The position numbers and the translations under genes are program-made. The notes below the pieces were generated by a model. That model worked only from the letters and a program-made list of their open reading frames with translations, had not been told where the DNA came from and made no database searches. Source: Mycolicibacterium sarraceniae (GTDB lineage: Bacteria; Actinomycetota; Actinomycetes; Mycobacteriales; Mycobacteriaceae). From it: DNA of 64,000 nucleotides. This document shows, piece by piece, positions 44,258-52,662 of this stretch. The stretch's first letter is position 1. Every line of letters starts with the position of its first letter. The DNA is taken from assembly GCF_010731875.1 (NCBI RefSeq), contig NZ_AP022595.1:682001-746000 (forward strand), given 5' to 3'.

Positions 44258-44641
44258 CTATTCACCGGCGCCATCGAACATCCTGGCGGTGTGCTCGCGC
44301 ATCTCGACCTTGCGGATCTTGCCGGTGACCGTCATCGGAAATTCGTCGACGACGTGGACGTAGCGCGGAATTTTGTAGTGCGCCAGCCGACCCGCGGCAA
44401 AGGACTGCACGGCGGCGGCATCGAGAGCGGGCCGTCCCGGTTTCATCCGGATCCAGGCGCAGACCTCTTCGCCGTAACGCACGTCAGGAACCCCGATGAC
44501 CTGTGCGTCTTCGATATCGGGATGGGTGTAGAGAAACTCTTCGACCTCGCGCGGATAGATGTTCTCACCACCTCGGATCACCATGTCCTTGATGCGCCCG
44601 ACGATGTCGCAATAGCCGTCTTCACGCATGACCGCTAAGTC
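44258..44641 (-). pseudogene. Acyl-CoA synthetase (FadD), 5'-truncated
   Basis: Only the C-terminal AMP-binding lid domain remains: REDGYCDIVGRIKDMVIRGG, ENIYPREVEEFL, and PMTVTGKIRKVEM with the catalytic Lys. Upstream, the in-frame residues DLAV are the expected start of the TGDLAVM motif, and then homology stops at about 44640 where insertion-sequence DNA begins. About 400 N-terminal residues are lost, so it is inactive. Confidence 0.8.
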
Positions 44642-44757
44642 GGATTTTTCGTGGAATGTTGTGAGTTTTGGGGTGTAGATACGCGAAAGCGCCTGTCCTG
44701 CAGGGGATAATCGGACTTCTCTACGGTTCGATCAATCATTGGGAAGGCACTTCGCAG

Positions 44758-45170
44758 GTGAAGAGTGTCGCGGTGGCATCACGGGTGGAAGTGTCGGCTG
44801 ACGGCCAGGGTGTCGTGTCGCATGCTGGGATGGGCTTGCTGCGTGAGCTCGCCGATCTCACGGGCCTGTCCTTGCAGGTCACCGCGGTGACCGCCGATAC
44901 CTACCGCGGCCGGTGGGTGTACGCCCCTGGTGAGGTGTTCGCCGATCTGGCGGCTGCGGTCGCCGACGGTGCGGACTGCATCGACGGTGTGGGACAGCTG
45001 TGCGGCGACGGTGAGCACGTGTTCGGCGCGAAGGCGTCGACGACCACGATGTGGCGGCTGGTCGACGAGCGCATTGATGCCGCGCACCTGCCCGGGATCC
45101 GCACCGCCCGTGGTGTAGCCAGGGCAGCGGCGTGGGCCGCGGGTGCAGCGCCGTGCAGCGGTGAGTGGTT
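44758..45170 (+). pseudogene. IS1380-family transposase, 3'-truncated
   Basis: Begins at a GTG at 44758 after GGGAAGG and reads VEVSADGQGVVSHAGMGLLR, then DLAAAVADGADCIDGVGQL and STTTMWRLVDERID, the N-terminal third of an IS1380-type transposase. None of the DDE residues is reached before homology ends near 45170. The leader shares AAGGCACTTC with the intact IS1380 element at 6.3 kb, but the proteins are only distantly related. Confidence 0.7.
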
Positions 45171-45183
45171 GCACATCGTGCAG

Positions 45184-45379
45184 TGCGCGCGGGGACCTCG
45201 AAATCGAGAACATCTTGGTCGCCGGTCGCGATCTGGCGGGCCCGTTGCAGCAGCACCCCCAACTCGGCATCGGTATGCGCCGAACCGACGTGCTCAACGA
45301 GCACGTCACGGCGGCCGTCCTTGCGCATCACCTGCACGGCTACCGCGCCCGAGGCGGTGCGCACTTTGCGCACGAACAC
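45184..45379 (-). pseudogene. IS1634/IS4-type transposase, N-terminal fragment
   Basis: A GTG at 45379 starts FVRKVRTASGAVAVQVMRKD, then VLVEHVGSAHTDAELGVLLQ and ATGDQDVLDFEVPAR, the typical N-terminus of actinobacterial IS1634-type transposases. After about 66 residues the sequence passes into the IS1380 fragment. Confidence 0.65.
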
Positions 45380-45482
45380 CCACCGGACCCTACCCGCTTA
45401 GTAAGCCAAAACCCGACCCGCAGAAACCAAAACAGCAGGTCAGAGCGATCCCATCCCCAAAACCCCAGAGGGGTGTCCTAAC

Positions 45483-46802
45483 TCAGGAGTAGTGGTAGAG
45501 CGAACTTGCCAGCGTCAACCCGGCCACGGACTCGCCCGGCTGCTCTACGCAGAACTCCAGTGCCGCAAGCCGATTCGCGATATCGTCGCACAGAATCCGC
45601 AACCGTTCGTTGCGACTAACCGTGCGCCAGTCCAGGAAAGTCTGACGCACAACTTCGAGATACCAGTCACGGTGACGACGCCGCCAGGTCAACACCGCGG
45701 CGGGACTCGTCTCCAGGATCGACTGTCCGAACTGCCTGATGGTCTGTAACAGCCGGTAGCGCACCCGACCCTCAGCTTCGTCACGGATCAGGATCGATTT
45801 GTCCACCAACGAAGTCAACAGCAGCATTATTTCGAAGGCGGGCAGGTCATCGTCAGCGCAAATCGCCTCGGCGGCATCGAGTTCCACGGCACCGGAGAAC
45901 ACCGACAGCCGGGACCACAGCAGCTGTTCTTTCGGCTCACACAGGTCGTAGCTCCATCCCCTGGACGCGGTCAGGGTGCGGTGCCGCAGCGGGCCACCCC
46001 GGCGTGCGCCGTCGAGCAGATCAGGCCGAGCGATCAGCAGCTCGACGATCTGTTCCAGGGACAGCGCACGCAGCCGCACCGCAGCCAGCTCAAGAGCGAG
46101 CGGCAGGCCGTCGAGGGTTCGACACAGCTCGGCCACCTGCCGATGGTTGGATGACGACAGCTCGAACGTCGGCAGCACCGATCTGGCGCGCTCAACGAAT
46201 AATTCGACGGCGTCGTACTGGCCGAACGCCTCCAACGGACAGTCTGGCGCCGGAACCGTCAACGGCAGAATCGGAAAGGTGTGCTCTCCGGGCACTGCGA
46301 GCAACTCCCGGCTGGTGGTCAGGATTGTGAGCCGCGGGTTGACCCGCAGGAGGGTGTCCACGAGATCGGCACATGGACCGACCAGCTGCTCGCAGTTGTC
46401 CAACACCAACAGCATGCGGCGGTCGCCGATCTGAACAGCCAGCAACTCCGCCGTCCATCGGTGCATCGCGCCGGTCAAACCCATTGCCCCGGCAACCAGT
46501 TGGCCGATCAGTTCGCCATCTTGCAAATCGGCCACCGAAACGTAAGCAGTGCCGTCGGGAAAAGCCTGCCGACCCCGGCGGGCTGCCTGCAATGCCAGCC
46601 GGGTCTTGCCGGCGCCACCCACACCGGTGACGGTGACCAACCGCGCTCGAGTGAGCAGATTCGACAGCTGCTTTAGTTCACGAGAGCGGCCGACGAAACG
46701 ACTGGACTCGGCCGGGAGACCGACGCTCGGCGCGTTCCCTGCTGACGAGGCCATAGGTTTTCTGCGGGTCTCCTTCGGAACGGTCCCACCAGTATCGCCC
46801 AT
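45483..46802 (-). pseudogene. NB-ARC/AAA ATP-binding regulator, 3'-truncated
   Basis: 439 residues remain of an ATP-binding regulator of the large LuxR/AfsR (STAND) type. After FVGRSRELKQL come the P-loop GVGGAGKTRLAL, the Walker B segment MLLVLDNCEQL, LTILTTSRELL and GLPLALELAAVRLRALS. The chain ends ASSLYHYS at the boundary with insertion-sequence DNA, where intact relatives continue into repeats and an HTH domain. Without a DNA-binding end, regulation by this fragment is doubtful. The start at 46802 is uncertain; an ATG at 46754 is possible. Confidence 0.7.
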
Positions 46803-46870
46803 GGCAGCGGCGACCCGCAGGGCAACGGAGGCAACATCGGTGACAGTTCGGTGCCGAGCGCCGGGGGGAG

Positions 46871-48400
46871 TCAGCGCAGCGTCGCGCGGTTTCCGCTGTC
46901 TGTCGATTTGACCGCGATCGCCGCGCCCAGCGGGTCACCGTCGGTCATCAACGCCAGCAGGGCCGGATCGGTCGTCAGCGCCATGAAGCGGCTGTCATCG
47001 GCGTCGAGACGGCCGATGATGACACCGGTGCGCTCCGGCCAGTCATAGCGCACCGAGTAGGTCTCGATCACGCCGGCACCGTTGGCGTTGCGGGTGACCG
47101 CCACCTTCGGCAGCGCGGCGATATCGGCCTGCAGTTCCTTGCTGCGGTCAGCCGTCCAGCCGACCGGGGTTGTCGAGTACACGCCCACCGAATACTTGCT
47201 CATCACACCGCCGTTGGCGCCCACCAGCCCGAACGCGCCGGGTTTGTCCCGCATCGCGGCGACGGTCTCGGCGATACCGTGCAGCGAATAGCTGTTGCCC
47301 GGTCCGCCGAAGTACGGCAGCCCACCGGTGAGGGTGAGTCCGCGCGGATCGTCGGCAGCCAGCCCGAAGTCGTCACACACCACAAAGACCGGGAACGGGA
47401 AGCAGCTGTACAGATCGAAGGTGGCCACATCGTCGATGGTGATCCCGGCGCCCCGAAGAGCCTCTGCCACAGCCTGTTTCGACGAGTAGCTGATGCTGAC
47501 ATCTTCGCGGTCCAGCAGATCCTGTTCACGCTGATCGGCATGCCCGTGCAGGTAAACCCACTTCTCTTCGGCAACACCGAGCTTGCGGGCCGCGTCGACT
47601 GACATGAGCAGAGCGGCCGCCCCTTGGTTGACGGTGTCACGGGCGACCAGATAACGCGGGTACGGGTCACAGATCATCCGGTTCTCAGCGGTGACCGTCG
47701 CCAATTCCTTGACCGAACGCTCCACCGGCGACGACGAAAATGGGTTCTTGGCAGCCACTTTCGATAACGGCGCGAATAGTTCCGCCATCTGGATCCGGTA
47801 TTCCTCGACGCTGAGACCCAGCCGCGCGCGGCGGGCATTGTCCAGCAGCCCGTACTGCACGGGGGCGCCGGTCAGGCCGTGCTTGGCGGTGTACTCACTC
47901 ATGTACTGCTCGAAGCCGTAGCCCCGATCATCGAGCTGTCCGCCGACGGTCTCGCTGTGGTCGGGCTTATTGTCTTGACCCGCGAACGTCTTCAGCGTCG
48001 AGCCGTTCTCCGAGCCGAGGATCAGCGCCACCTCAATATCGCCCGCCGCGATCTCGCCCGCGAACTCCGTCACCAGCTTCTGGGAGCCGTTGCCACCGAT
48101 CGATTCGAGCACCGCGCGGGCGGGGTCGGCGCCCACCCGCCGGGCGACCGAGCGGATGTAATTGTCGGAGGCACCCAGCGGCGCGCTGGCATATGGCGTG
48201 CAGATCTCGAACTGCCGCAGGCCGGCGAACACCTGGATGGCCTTGGCGACGGCCGCGACGTCGGCCCCGGTGTCAGCCAGTGCGGCCCGGACCGCCTCGG
48301 TGGCCAGCTCGACGGCTGACATGCCGCGGTAATCCGGATCATCGATGCGCTCGGTGAACTGCCCGACGCCGACGAGGACAGGAGTGCGCGGATCGACCAT
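46871..48400 (-). CDS. Thiolase-like acetyl-CoA acetyltransferase family protein
   Basis: 509-aa thiolase-fold protein, longer than a classical 390-residue thiolase. It starts TPVLVGVGQFTERIDDPDYR and includes the His-containing YSLHGIAETVAAM and GLVGANGGVMSKYS. Where a thiolase has its nucleophilic Cys loop, this reads VLESIGGNGSQKLV with no Cys. That places it nearer the thiolase-like (TLP) proteins than to degradative thiolases. The reaction is therefore uncertain. It is followed on the minus strand by the truncated regulator. Confidence 0.75.
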   Translation of the reverse strand: MVDPRTPVLVGVGQFTERIDDPDYRGMSAVELATEAVRAALADTGADVAAVAKAIQVFAGLRQFEICTPYASAPLGASDNYIRSVARRVGADPARAVLESIGGNGSQKLVTEFAGEIAAGDIEVALILGSENGSTLKTFAGQDNKPDHSETVGGQLDDRGYGFEQYMSEYTAKHGLTGAPVQYGLLDNARRARLGLSVEEYRIQMAELFAPLSKVAAKNPFSSSPVERSVKELATVTAENRMICDPYPRYLVARDTVNQGAAALLMSVDAARKLGVAEEKWVYLHGHADQREQDLLDREDVSISYSSKQAVAEALRGAGITIDDVATFDLYSCFPFPVFVVCDDFGLAADDPRGLTLTGGLPYFGGPGNSYSLHGIAETVAAMRDKPGAFGLVGANGGVMSKYSVGVYSTTPVGWTADRSKELQADIAALPKVAVTRNANGAGVIETYSVRYDWPERTGVIIGRLDADDSRFMALTTDPALLALMTDGDPLGAAIAVKSTDSGNRATLR

Positions 48401-48461
48401 AGTTCGACAGGCTAATAGAACACGTTACTGTTTTGCCAACCGGGGCCATCACCCTCGAAAA

Positions 48462-48506
48462 CGACATCAGGGCTGCGATCCGGTGCGGATCACAGCCCTG
48501 ATGTCG
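48462..48506. terminator. Terminator after sucD
   Basis: A long near-perfect hairpin: CGACATCAGGGCTG at 48462-48475 pairs with CAGCCCTGATGTCG at 48493-48506, with an inner GATCC/GGATC stem separated by single-base mismatches. It follows the sucD stop by 15 bp. Confidence 0.85.
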
Positions 48507-48520
48507 AACTCGCGAAAGAA

Positions 48521-49423
48521 CTACAGCCCGGCGAGGATCTCCCTGGCCAGGGCGGCGGTCTCCGACGGCGTCTTGCCGACCTTGACTCCGGCGGCCTCAA
48601 GGGCCTCCTTCTTGCCCTGCGCGGTGCCGGCACCGTCGGAGACGATGGCACCCGCGTGGCCCATGGTCTTGCCCTCCGGCGCGGTGAAGCCGGCGACATA
48701 CCCGACGACCGGCTTGGAGACATTAGCCTGGATGTAAGCGCCGGCCTTCTCCTCGGCGTCGCCGCCGATCTCGCCGATCATCACGATGATCTTGGTCTCG
48801 GGATCGGACTCGAACGCCTCGATGGCGTCGATGTGGGTGGTGCCGATGACCGGGTCGCCGCCGATACCGATGGCGGTCGAGAAGCCGAGATCGCGAAGCT
48901 CGTACATCATCTGGTAGGTCAGCGTGCCGGACTTGGACACCAGGCCGATCGGGCCCTTGCCGGTGATGTTGTTCGGCGTGATGCCGACCAGCGACTCACC
49001 GGGGGTGATGATGCCGGGACAGTTCGGCCCGATGATGCGGGTCTTCTGCCCCTTCTCGACGTTGTAGGCCCACGCATAGGCGCTGTCCTGCACCGGGATT
49101 CCCTCGGTGATGACAACCAGCAGCGGGATCTCGGCGTCGATCGCCTCGATGATGGCGTCCTTGGAGAACGCCGGCGGCACAAAGGCGATCGAGACGTCGG
49201 CGCCGGTGGCCTTGATGGCCTCGGCCACCGAGCCGAACACCGGGAGCTCGACGTCGTTGCCGTCCTTGTCCTTATGGGCGACCGTGGTTCCGGCCTTACG
49301 TGCGTTGACGCCGCCGACCACCTGGGTGCCGGCCTTCAGCATCAGTGCGGTGTGCTTGGTGCCCTCGCCGCCGGTGATGCCCTGGACGATGACCTTGCTG
49401 TCCTTGTTCAGGAAGATAGACAT
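48521..49423 (-). CDS. sucD: Succinyl-CoA synthetase alpha subunit
   Basis: 300 aa. CoA-binding Rossmann domain near the N-terminus ([15 protein letters not shown]), the phosphohistidine loop [20 protein letters not shown] near the end, and [18 protein letters not shown]. With SucC it interconverts succinyl-CoA and succinate with substrate-level phosphorylation in the TCA cycle. It starts 12 bp after sucC. Confidence 0.97.
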   Translation of the reverse strand: MSIFLNKDSKVIVQGITGGEGTKHTALMLKAGTQVVGGVNARKAGTTVAHKDKDGNDVELPVFGSVAEAIKATGADVSIAFVPPAFSKDAIIEAIDAEIPLLVVITEGIPVQDSAYAWAYNVEKGQKTRIIGPNCPGIITPGESLVGITPNNITGKGPIGLVSKSGTLTYQMMYELRDLGFSTAIGIGGDPVIGTTHIDAIEAFESDPETKIIVMIGEIGGDAEEKAGAYIQANVSKPVVGYVAGFTAPEGKTMGHAGAIVSDGAGTAQGKKEALEAAGVKVGKTPSETAALAREILAGL

Positions 49424-49435
49424 TTGTTGGCTCCC

Positions 49436-50599
49436 TTACTTGTTGGCCAGCTCGGCGGCCTTATCGGCCCCGGAGTCCATAGTGTCGGCCTGGATCACCA
49501 GGGGGTGGTTGGCTTCGTTGAGGATGCGGCGACCCTCTTCGACGTTGTTGCCGTCGAGGCGCACGACGAGCGGCTTGTTCGCGCTGTCACCCAGCTTCTT
49601 CAGCGCGCCGACGATGCCGTTGGCGACCGCGTCGCACGCGGTGATGCCGCCGAACACGTTGACGAACACGCTCTTGACCTGGCTGTCGCCCAGGATGACG
49701 TCGAGACCGTTGGCCATCACCTCAGCCGACGCACCGCCGCCGATGTCGAGGAAGTTGGCGGGCTTCACGCCGCCGTGCTTCTCGCCGGCGTAGGCGACGA
49801 CGTCCAGGGTCGACATGACCAGGCCCGCGCCGTTACCGATGATGCCGACCTCACCGTCGAGCTTGACGTAGTTGAGGTCGTTCTCCTTGGCCTTGAGCTC
49901 GAGCGGATCGGTGGCGTCCTTGTCCTCGAACTCGGCGTGGCCGGGCTGCCGGAAATCGGCGTTCGCGTCCAGGGTGACCTTGCCGTCCAGCGCCAGAATC
50001 TGGTCGTCCGGGGTGCGCACCAACGGGTTGACCTCGACCAGGGTGGCATCCTCACCGACGAAGACCTCCCACAGCTTCTGGATGGTCACGGCGGCGGCGT
50101 CAAGCACCTCGGCGGGCAGATGGCCCTGCTCGGCGATCGACCGGGCAAAGGCCAGGTCCACACCGGTGACGGCGTCGACGGGCACCTTGGCCAGCCGCTC
50201 GGGCTTGGTGGCGGCAACCTCTTCGATCTCCATGCCGCCCTCGACCGAGCACATCGCCAGGTAGGTCCGGTTGGAGCGGTCGAGCAGGAAAGAGATGTAG
50301 TACTCCTCGGCGATGTCACTGGCCTCGGCGACCAGCAACTTCTTCACGATGTGGCCCTTGATGTCCAGGCCGAGGATGTTCGTGGCGTGGGTGTAGGCGT
50401 CCTCGGGGGTGGCGGCGTACTTGACGCCACCGGCCTTACCGCGGCCACCCACCTTGACCTGAGCCTTGACCATCACGGGCTTACCGATTTCCTCGGCGAT
50501 GGCTTTGGCATCCTCCGGGGAGTCGGTGACCCGGCCCGGGGTGGTGGGAACGTTGTGCTTGGCGAACAGTTCCTTCGCCTGGTATTCGAAAAGATCCAT
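49436..50599 (-). CDS. sucC: Succinyl-CoA synthetase beta subunit
   Basis: 387 aa with an ATP-grasp domain: [45 protein letters not shown], then the C-terminal [20 protein letters not shown]. It is first gene of the sucCD operon. The 258-bp gap to the divergent M23 gene holds its promoter; I see no hairpin or gene there. Confidence 0.97.
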   Translation of the reverse strand: MDLFEYQAKELFAKHNVPTTPGRVTDSPEDAKAIAEEIGKPVMVKAQVKVGGRGKAGGVKYAATPEDAYTHATNILGLDIKGHIVKKLLVAEASDIAEEYYISFLLDRSNRTYLAMCSVEGGMEIEEVAATKPERLAKVPVDAVTGVDLAFARSIAEQGHLPAEVLDAAAVTIQKLWEVFVGEDATLVEVNPLVRTPDDQILALDGKVTLDANADFRQPGHAEFEDKDATDPLELKAKENDLNYVKLDGEVGIIGNGAGLVMSTLDVVAYAGEKHGGVKPANFLDIGGGASAEVMANGLDVILGDSQVKSVFVNVFGGITACDAVANGIVGALKKLGDSANKPLVVRLDGNNVEEGRRILNEANHPLVIQADTMDSGADKAAELANK

Positions 50600-50857
50600 T
50601 GGCTCACTGTCTGGTCGGCGCTGACTGTTTTGATGACGTTGTATGAGGGAAGTCGCTCCGTGGGGAACTGTATCTAGACGGTTTGGGGTCGCCGTCCTCG
50701 CCCACCACTCATGTGGCCCATCTCACCGCGGCACCGAAGTGATTCAACTCACAATCACCGGTGGAATATCGTCATGGGTTGCCACCCTCGTTCCATCTTC
50801 GTTAACGTCTTCGGGATCCAGATAACGCTTTGGTCACGACTAAAGGGACTGTGAGTT

Positions 50858-51931
50858 TTGACGCAGCATCGGCCGGCCCCGACTCCCGTGGGTGATTCTT
50901 CGGCCTCGCACGCAAAGACCAGGCCTTTTGGTGGGTCGGCACCGCATTGGCCGGCACCGTCAACCCGGGCTCTGGATCCCGAGCGGCTGGACGTCACCGA
51001 CATCATCCCGTTCAACGAGTTCGGCGATCTCTGCGATATCGACTTCCGCGAGAGCACCGCGTTCGACTCTCTCCAGGTCGCGCGCTGCCCCGAACTCGAC
51101 GATCTGCACGACGCGGATGACCTGCAGCCACGCCGGCTGGTCGTGCCTGCCGAGTTCGCCGCCCATGCCGATCGGCACAGCGAAGTCCCGCGCTACGGCA
51201 ACAGCGAGAACACCGACATCCTGCCGCGCACGCCGCAGCACCGCAGGCAGCCGACCAGTGCCGCCAAGGGCCGCGTGATGATCGCGGCGATGGCCGCCGG
51301 TGCCGCGGCGGCCGCCGCCTACACTGCCGTCAAGCCGGCCACTGAGACCACCACACAGACCGTCCTCGCCGCCGCCAAGGCGCCGATGGGCGGCAGCGCC
51401 GGCGCGCCACGCGGCGTGCAGCTGATCGTCGTGACGCCGATTGCCGACGCCGCCGTGCACGGCGAGGAACTGGCCAACGGCCAGGCGTTCGCCCAGGAGC
51501 GAGCCGAGCGTGAGGCACGTCTGCAGCGGCCGTTGTTCGTCATGCCCACCAAGGGCGTCTACACCTCGGGCTTCGGCTATCGCTGGGGCGCGCTGCACGC
51601 CGGTGTCGACCTGGCCGCTCCGATCGGGACCCCCATCGTCGCCGCATCCGATGGTGTCGTCATCGATGCCGGGCCGACCGCGGGCTACGGCGCATGGGTC
51701 AAGCTCCGTCATTCCGACGGCACTGTGACCCTCTACGGCCACGTCAACACCTGGACAGTCCAGATCGGTCAACGGGTGTTCGCCGGCGACCAGATCGCCA
51801 CCGTCGGCAACCGGGGCAACTCGACCGGACCGCATCTGCATTTCGAAGTTCTGCTGTGCGGCACAAACCGGGTCGATCCGGTGCCGTGGCTGGCGCAGCG
51901 GGGGCTGTCCGTCGGCCCCTACGTCGGCTGA
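50858..51931 (+). CDS. M23-family (LytM) metallopeptidase, membrane-anchored
   Basis: 357 aa, homologue of Rv0950c. Residues 1-135 are a polar, acidic cytoplasmic-type region. One hydrophobic segment follows (MIAAMAAGAAAAAAYTAV), then a short coiled region and the M23 domain from about residue 225. Zinc ligands are His and Asp in LHAGVDLAAPIG and His in GPHLHFEV, so it is likely catalytic on peptidoglycan cross-links. A TTG at 50858 is used as start; the true start may be the GTG 30 bases downstream. It is followed after four bases by a membrane protein gene. Confidence 0.87.
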   Translation: MTQHRPAPTPVGDSSASHAKTRPFGGSAPHWPAPSTRALDPERLDVTDIIPFNEFGDLCDIDFRESTAFDSLQVARCPELDDLHDADDLQPRRLVVPAEFAAHADRHSEVPRYGNSENTDILPRTPQHRRQPTSAAKGRVMIAAMAAGAAAAAAYTAVKPATETTTQTVLAAAKAPMGGSAGAPRGVQLIVVTPIADAAVHGEELANGQAFAQERAEREARLQRPLFVMPTKGVYTSGFGYRWGALHAGVDLAAPIGTPIVAASDGVVIDAGPTAGYGAWVKLRHSDGTVTLYGHVNTWTVQIGQRVFAGDQIATVGNRGNSTGPHLHFEVLLCGTNRVDPVPWLAQRGLSVGPYVG

Positions 51932-51935
51932 CCCG

Positions 51936-52550
51936 GTGTGTGAGCCGGACGAACCGCACACCCGCATCATCCGACGCCAGCCGTCGGGACCAATCCTCCA
52001 GCCCGATGAACCACGCACCAGCATCATCCGCCGTGCACCGACCGGACCCATTTCGCAGGCGCCCGAACCTGATTCGCGCACTACGAACATTCCGCGGCCA
52101 CCGGTCGAGGAGGCACCCACCGGGCTCATCCGCCGTGCCACCCCGGTCGCGGTGCCGGCCCGGCCGGGTCCGGTGGGTGTCTCGACCGGACGAACCGCGA
52201 TCGCGGCCAGCGCCGTCAGCATCGTCGGCGGCTGGGCAACTGCGGTGGTGGCCACCGATCTGATCACCGGATGGTGGGATACCGATCGGCTGTTCTGCGT
52301 CGCGGTCGGATTCCTGACTCTGCTGTTCGCGGTCAGCACCATCGCGGGGGTCATCGCGCTGCTGCTGCGTCGCTCGGCCGGCCGTCACCTGATCGCTTTC
52401 GGCTCCGTCATCGCGCTACTGACGTTCGGCAGTGTGTTCGTGGCCGGTGCGCGAATCCCATTGGTGATCTATCTGATTCCGGCACTACCGGTGGCCAGCC
52501 TGATCCTGGCCATGCACCCCTCGACCCGGCGGTGGTGCCGGCCCCGATGA
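51936..52550 (+). CDS. Four-helix membrane protein of unknown function
   Basis: 204 aa. The N-terminal 80 residues carry three imperfect repeats built on the motif IIRR-x-P-x-GPI (HTRIIRRQPSGPI, RTSIIRRAPTGPI, TGLIRRATP). Four hydrophobic helices follow (IAASAVSIVGGWATAVVATD and onward). It starts at a GTG four bases after the M23 peptidase stop, so the two are coupled. The repeats may be a docking tail. The family is unknown to me. Confidence 0.65.
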   Translation: MCEPDEPHTRIIRRQPSGPILQPDEPRTSIIRRAPTGPISQAPEPDSRTTNIPRPPVEEAPTGLIRRATPVAVPARPGPVGVSTGRTAIAASAVSIVGGWATAVVATDLITGWWDTDRLFCVAVGFLTLLFAVSTIAGVIALLLRRSAGRHLIAFGSVIALLTFGSVFVAGARIPLVIYLIPALPVASLILAMHPSTRRWCRPR

Positions 52551-52662
52551 CGCGCCACCCAGATCGCGAGGCCGCACCAGAACAGCAGGGCCACAAGCAC
52601 GATCGCGCTGAGGATCCCGAACCCGGGCGAGCCCGGTCCATCTGGCTGCCCATGGCCGCGGT

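Larger units (their letters stand above)
44641..45482. mobile_element. Scar of two abutting insertion-sequence fragments
   Basis: Left part (about 44641-45180): the 5' half of an IS1380-type element on the plus strand. Right part (about 45182-45482): the 5' end of an IS1634/IS4-type element on the minus strand. The two meet head-to-head, each missing its 3' portion. On one side fadD has lost its 5' end and on the other the regulator gene has lost its 3' end, so an IS-mediated deletion is likely. Exact ends were not resolved by eye. Confidence 0.6.

Noticed and set aside
48656..50677. 673-codon open frame antisense to sucCD
   Set aside because: Artefact of codon bias in sucD and sucC; Asp/Val/Leu/Gly-rich with no recognisable domain.
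52469..52660. Possible small membrane protein on the minus strand (GFGILSAIVLVALLFWCGLA)
   Set aside because: The stretch looks like a transmembrane helix but no ATG, GTG or TTG with a ribosome-binding site occurs in frame before it, and part is antisense to the membrane protein gene ending at 52550. A homologue search of this segment would decide it.
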